Of a stretch of DNA of 32,154 nt, positions 29,218 to 32,154 are shown in pieces. The first letter of the stretch is position 1, and each line of letters starts with the position of its first letter. The notes beneath the pieces were generated by a model. It ran no database searches. It was not told the origin of the DNA and worked only from the letters and a program-made list of their open reading frames with translations. Position numbers and translations under genes: made by a program. The stretch comes from Microbacterium paulum (GTDB lineage: Bacteria; Actinomycetota; Actinomycetes; Actinomycetales; Microbacteriaceae): assembly GCF_015707995.1 (NCBI RefSeq), contig NZ_JAAGRY010000040.1, positions 1 to 32,154 of the forward strand. Reading direction: 5' to 3'.

Positions 29218-30825
29218 ATGACCCGCACCGCCGGCGCCGGGATGCCCCTTCGCGACTACCGCATCCACCGCTACGTCAACGCGTTCTGCCCGCGCTGTCA
29301 CGAAGAAGACCCCGACCGGCCGCTCGCCGAGGTGCGGCGTCTGTCGGGGTGGCTCGCCGACCGTGACGGCACGGTGTGGCTCGAACGCGGATGCCCCGAT
29401 CACGGGCTCGTCTCGACGCTCTACGACGAATCGGCCGACTTGCTGCGCTACCTCGAGCAGTGGACGGCGCCCACCAAGGTGCACGCGCCCGACACGACCG
29501 GCAACTTCAAGCCCGTGCCGTCGGCGTACGAAGACGGCCTGCCGCAGATGCAGACGCAGCACACCTGCATCCTGCTCGAAGACCTCACCGATCACTGCAA
29601 CCTGCGCTGCCCCACGTGCTTCGCCGAGTCGGGGCCCGCCGCGAGCGCGATCGCGCCGCTCGCCGAGGTGCTCGCCTCGGTCGACGCGCGCCTCTCGAAA
29701 GAGAACGGCCGCATCGACGTGCTCATGCTCTCGGGCGGCGAGCCGACGCTGTACCCGTGGATCGAGCAGCTGCTCGAGCAGCTCGTCGCGCGGCCGATCG
29801 TGCGCATCCTGCTGAACTCCAATGGCCTGCGCATCGCGCAAGACGATCAGCTGGTCGCGACGCTGAAGAAGCACCGCGAGCGCGTCGAGGTGTATCTGCA
29901 GTACGACGGCGAGTCGGCCGAGGCATCCGCCTATCATCGCGGCGCCGACATCCGTCGCTTCAAAGAGCGGGCGATCGAGCGGCTGTCGGATGCCGGTGTG
30001 TTCACCACCCTCACGATGACGGCCGCGCTCGGGGTCAACGACGGCGAGATCGGCGCGGTGATCCGCCGGGCGATGGCGACTCCCTACGTCGGCGGGGTCA
30101 CGATCCAGCCGGTGTTCGGGTCCGGCCGCTCTGCGGGGATCGACCCGAACGAGCGGCTCACTCACACCGGCGTGCTCGCGCGGCTCGGCCCGCAGACAGA
30201 CGATGAGATCACCTGGCGCGACCTCACCGCACTGCCGTGCAGCCACCCGCACTGCTGCTCGGTGGGTTACTTCTTGAAAGACGACGGCGGCGAGTGGCGC
30301 TCGCTCGTCGGACTCATCGGCCACGAGCGCTTGAAGGAATTCCTCGACCTCAATCCCGACCTGCTCGCCAACCGCATCGCCGACTCGAACGTGAACAAGG
30401 CGATCCGCGACGTCGTGAGGAGCTCGCTGCTCGACCTGCTGAGCGAGCAGTCGTTGCTCTCGCACCCGTCGATGAGCGACATCTGGCGCGACATCTGCGT
30501 CAACTGCGACCTCGGCATCGGCACCCTCGCCACGCTCGCGGCCTCGAAGCTGCCCGGACAGCACCAGCGGCTGCGCCGCATGCTCGCCGACCGCGTGCTG
30601 CGGGTCACGATCAAGCCGTTCATGGACATCAACACGATGATCGAAGAACGCCTGACCCAGTGCTGCGTGCACGTCGCGACCGTGAACGAAGAGACCGCCG
30701 CGCACCAGTGCGCGCCGTTCTGCGCGGTGCAGGCGTGGGCGCCGCTGGCGCGCACGCGCATCTCGACCGCGACGGGCGGTGCGGCGGCGGGCCGTCGTCA
30801 GCTGCCCGTGACGGTGGCGACGTGA
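29218..30825 (+). CDS. Radical SAM enzyme of the MJ0619/Tes-like group
   Basis: A 535-residue radical SAM protein. An N-terminal zinc-finger or rubredoxin-like part has C24-x2-C27 and C59-x2-H62. The SAM cluster motif is C127-NLR-C131-PT-C134, with SGGEPTLYP (172-180) for SAM binding. Further cysteines (C341, C346, C347, C427, C430, C482, C483, C498, C502) suggest more Fe-S clusters; FMDINTMIEERLTQCCVHV and CAPFCAV near the end match the C-terminus of the MJ0619 family. Archaeal members include the tetraether synthase Tes, which joins lipid tail ends; others were linked to methanopterin methylation. The substrate here is unknown. First gene of an operon with two membrane proteins. Confidence 0.85.
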   Translation: MTRTAGAGMPLRDYRIHRYVNAFCPRCHEEDPDRPLAEVRRLSGWLADRDGTVWLERGCPDHGLVSTLYDESADLLRYLEQWTAPTKVHAPDTTGNFKPVPSAYEDGLPQMQTQHTCILLEDLTDHCNLRCPTCFAESGPAASAIAPLAEVLASVDARLSKENGRIDVLMLSGGEPTLYPWIEQLLEQLVARPIVRILLNSNGLRIAQDDQLVATLKKHRERVEVYLQYDGESAEASAYHRGADIRRFKERAIERLSDAGVFTTLTMTAALGVNDGEIGAVIRRAMATPYVGGVTIQPVFGSGRSAGIDPNERLTHTGVLARLGPQTDDEITWRDLTALPCSHPHCCSVGYFLKDDGGEWRSLVGLIGHERLKEFLDLNPDLLANRIADSNVNKAIRDVVRSSLLDLLSEQSLLSHPSMSDIWRDICVNCDLGIGTLATLAASKLPGQHQRLRRMLADRVLRVTIKPFMDINTMIEERLTQCCVHVATVNEETAAHQCAPFCAVQAWAPLARTRISTATGGAAAGRRQLPVTVAT

Positions 30826-31160
30826 GCACGGCCGACTTCTCGCACCTGAACCAGCGCGACGCGTCGGTGCCCGATCCGCCGCACAGCGGTGCGCCGTATG
30901 ACCCGCTGCGGCTGTGCGTCTTCACGACGATCGCGCTGATCGCGTGCGTCGTGGGCCCCCTCGCCGTGCTCGGCTTCGCCCTCGTCGCCATCGCCGGCTA
31001 CACGCGGGCGCGCCGGGCGGGGCTGCTGCGCTCGCGGTGCAAACTGGGCGACACCCGCAACGTGCTGATCTATCTGTGGGTCGTCGCCGCCCTCGCCGCC
31101 GCGGCGACGCCGCTCTGGGTGATGGTGTGGGCGCGCGTGTTCGGCTGGACGGCGGGCTGA
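30822..31160 (+). CDS. Small two-helix membrane protein
   Basis: A 112-residue protein starting at a GTG that overlaps the radical SAM stop as GTGA. About 30 polar residues precede helix 1 (LCVFTTIALIACVVGPLAVLGFALVAIAGY), then a basic loop RARRAGLLRSRCKLGDTRN and helix 2 (VLIYLWVVAALAAAATPLWVMVWARV). No family recognised. A basic cytoplasmic loop between two helices could anchor the neighbouring radical SAM enzyme to the membrane; this is inference. Confidence 0.75.
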   Translation: MSTADFSHLNQRDASVPDPPHSGAPYDPLRLCVFTTIALIACVVGPLAVLGFALVAIAGYTRARRAGLLRSRCKLGDTRNVLIYLWVVAALAAAATPLWVMVWARVFGWTAG

Positions 31161-31163
31161 GCG

Positions 31164-32036
31164 GTGTTCCCGACCCTGCACGACCTCGCCCCCTGGCTGC
31201 CGCCGCTCGGCACCCACGAGTTCTTCGTCGCGCTGGGGCTCGCCGCGGCGGGCATCGTCTTTCTGATCGAGCGGCGCCGCCGGGGCGTGACCGACCCGCG
31301 CATCCCCTACCTCGTGCTCGGCGCGCTCGCCGGGGCCGCGCTGCTGTCGCGCCTCGGCACGTGGGCGCAGCACCTCGACCCCACCCAGAACCTCAGCCTC
31401 ATAGATCAGCTCGCCCACGGCAACGCCTCCATGCTGTCGGCGCTCGTCGGCGCGTGGCTCGGTGTGCACGTCGCGAAGCGCATCGTGCGCTATCCCGACC
31501 GCACCGGAGACCTGTTCGCCCCGGCGGTCGCCCTGGCGATGTGCATCGGGCGCATCGGATGCCTGTTGACCGAGCGCCCTGGAACGCCGACCGGCCAGGG
31601 CTGGGGCATCGTGCTCACGCCCGACGCGGCCGCGCGGGTCGGGTCGCCCGCGGGCGTACCGCTGCACCCGAGCTTCGTCTGCGAGATCGCCTTTCACGCC
31701 GCCGCCTTCGCGCTGCTGTGGCTCTGGCTGCGGCACCGGCCGATCGCGGCGGGGGAGACGCTGACCCTCTACATCGCCGCGTACGGCCTGTTCCGCTTCT
31801 TCGTCGAGTTCGTCCGCGGCAACGAGATCGCGTGGGCCGGATTCACGCGCCCGCAGCTGTTCCTCATGGTCACGATCCCGATCCTGCTCGTCCGCATCGC
31901 CGTCATGGCCCGCCGCGGTGCGTTCGGCGCAGCCGCGCGACAGGCCGAGGCATCCACCCCCGCGGCATCCGCCGCACCGACACCCGCCGTACCGACACCC
32001 GCGCAAGGGAGCGACCGCCGTGAGCAACCCGCCTGA
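31164..32036 (+). CDS. Divergent Lgt-like (prolipoprotein diacylglyceryl transferase family) membrane protein
   Basis: A 290-residue polytopic membrane protein with ~7 hydrophobic segments. It keeps Lgt landmarks: GRIGCLLTE (129-137), a weakened form of the G-R-x-G-N-F-x-N-x-E signature (Asn to Cys, Phe to Leu, Asn to Thr), HPSFVCEIAFH (168-178) and RFFVEFVRGNE (211-221). Lgt moves diacylglycerol from phosphatidylglycerol to lipoprotein cysteine. The altered signature and its partner genes suggest a paralogue with another lipid substrate. The last 40 residues are an Ala/Pro/Thr-rich tail. The GTG at 31164 lies 4 bp after the previous stop. Confidence 0.78.
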   Translation: MFPTLHDLAPWLPPLGTHEFFVALGLAAAGIVFLIERRRRGVTDPRIPYLVLGALAGAALLSRLGTWAQHLDPTQNLSLIDQLAHGNASMLSALVGAWLGVHVAKRIVRYPDRTGDLFAPAVALAMCIGRIGCLLTERPGTPTGQGWGIVLTPDAAARVGSPAGVPLHPSFVCEIAFHAAAFALLWLWLRHRPIAAGETLTLYIAAYGLFRFFVEFVRGNEIAWAGFTRPQLFLMVTIPILLVRIAVMARRGAFGAAARQAEASTPAASAAPTPAVPTPAQGSDRREQPA

Positions 32037-32154
32037 CGACCCCGCTGCTGACTCTTCTGCTGACGCCTCCGACGAGCAGCCCCCCGCGCAGCCGGCGGTC
32101 GAGTCCGCCGCGCCGCCGGAGGCCGAGCCGCCCGCGCAGCCGGCGGACGAGTCC
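32020..32154 (+). CDS. Start of an Ala/Pro/Glu-rich protein (cut by window edge)
   Basis: GTG at 32020 with AAGGGAG (32005-32011) 8 nt upstream, overlapping the Lgt-like gene by 17 bp, and open to the window end (45 codons). It reads MSNPPDDPAADSSADASDEQ and continues with PPAQPA repeats. Such acidic, proline-rich starts are typical of disordered cytoplasmic tails of actinobacterial membrane proteins. It is probably the fourth gene of the radical SAM operon. Nothing more can be said from this fragment. Confidence 0.6.
   Translation, partial: MSNPPDDPAADSSADASDEQPPAQPAVESAAPPEAEPPAQPADES
32083..32146 (+). repeat. 48-bp-period direct repeat in the partial gene
   Basis: CCCGCGCAGCCGGCGG occurs at 32083-32098 and again at 32131-32146, exactly 48 bp apart (16 codons), each followed by a CGAGTCC-type stretch. 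It encodes the PPAQPA(V/D)ES units. More copies may follow beyond the window. Confidence 0.75.

Noticed and set aside
28774..30705. 643-codon open frame on the minus strand
   Set aside because: Antisense to dedA and the radical SAM gene, both of which show family motifs.
29218..30825. MoaA/PqqE-type cofactor or peptide-maturation radical SAM enzyme
   Set aside because: CX3CX2C alone would fit, but the N-terminal zinc-type Cys pairs and the FMD...CCVHV...PFC C-terminus fit the MJ0619 group better, and no precursor peptide gene is seen.

Overview
The window is about 70% GC and densely packed on both strands. It looks like chromosomal DNA of a high-GC actinobacterium of the family Microbacteriaceae, probably Microbacterium or a close relative. 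The basis is the gene content (proC, excisionase-type HTH, the 32-residue ribosomal protein bS22, archaeal-type AspRS, KtrAB), the many leaderless promoters, and the family-like recurrence of the 7-mer GGATGCC/GGCATCC. That assignment is inference; there is no rRNA gene to confirm it. I see no tRNA, rRNA, CRISPR array or insertion sequence.

Layout. 1-5430: 3' end of sbcC, a FUSC-family membrane protein, an MTA/SAH-type nucleosidase, a degenerate Sfp-type phosphopantetheinyl transferase and glutamine-dependent NAD+ synthetase. 5431-9549: a long inverted repeat, then a 1200-residue three-enzyme protein (RecB-like nuclease, RNase H-like exonuclease, SF1 helicase) and a DUF3467 protein. 9550-10810: CorA behind a structured leader with an 18-codon upstream ORF. 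10850-12575: upp and an SseB-family protein. 12599-15301: a four-gene operon, every junction a 4-bp ATGA overlap, encoding an EspC/WXG100-like protein, a putative type VII-secreted toxin-like protein and two small related proteins that are candidate immunity factors. 15401-17913: tadA, an alpha/beta hydrolase and proC. 17944-20177: a four-copy repeat and KtrAB potassium uptake. 20256-21841: ArsR-type regulator, excisionase-type HTH, bS22, a glutaredoxin-like protein and a Dabb protein. 21891-25874: a complete ABC importer operon (ATPase, two permeases, lipoprotein) with 4-bp overlaps throughout. 26009-28459: YegP-like protein, tyrosine phosphatase and archaeal-type AspRS. 28538-32154: DedA protein, then an operon of an MJ0619/Tes-like radical SAM enzyme, a small two-helix membrane protein, a divergent Lgt-like membrane protein and the start of another gene.

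Most striking: (1) the radical SAM/Lgt-like operon next to DedA, a candidate lipid-modifying system; (2) the type VII effector operon with two immunity candidates sharing a motif; (3) the corA leader, laid out like an attenuator with an acidic/proline-containing leader peptide; (4) strong excess of GGATGCC over GGACGCC; (5) about a dozen promoters with the -10 box 6-8 nt before the start codon, implying leaderless mRNAs.
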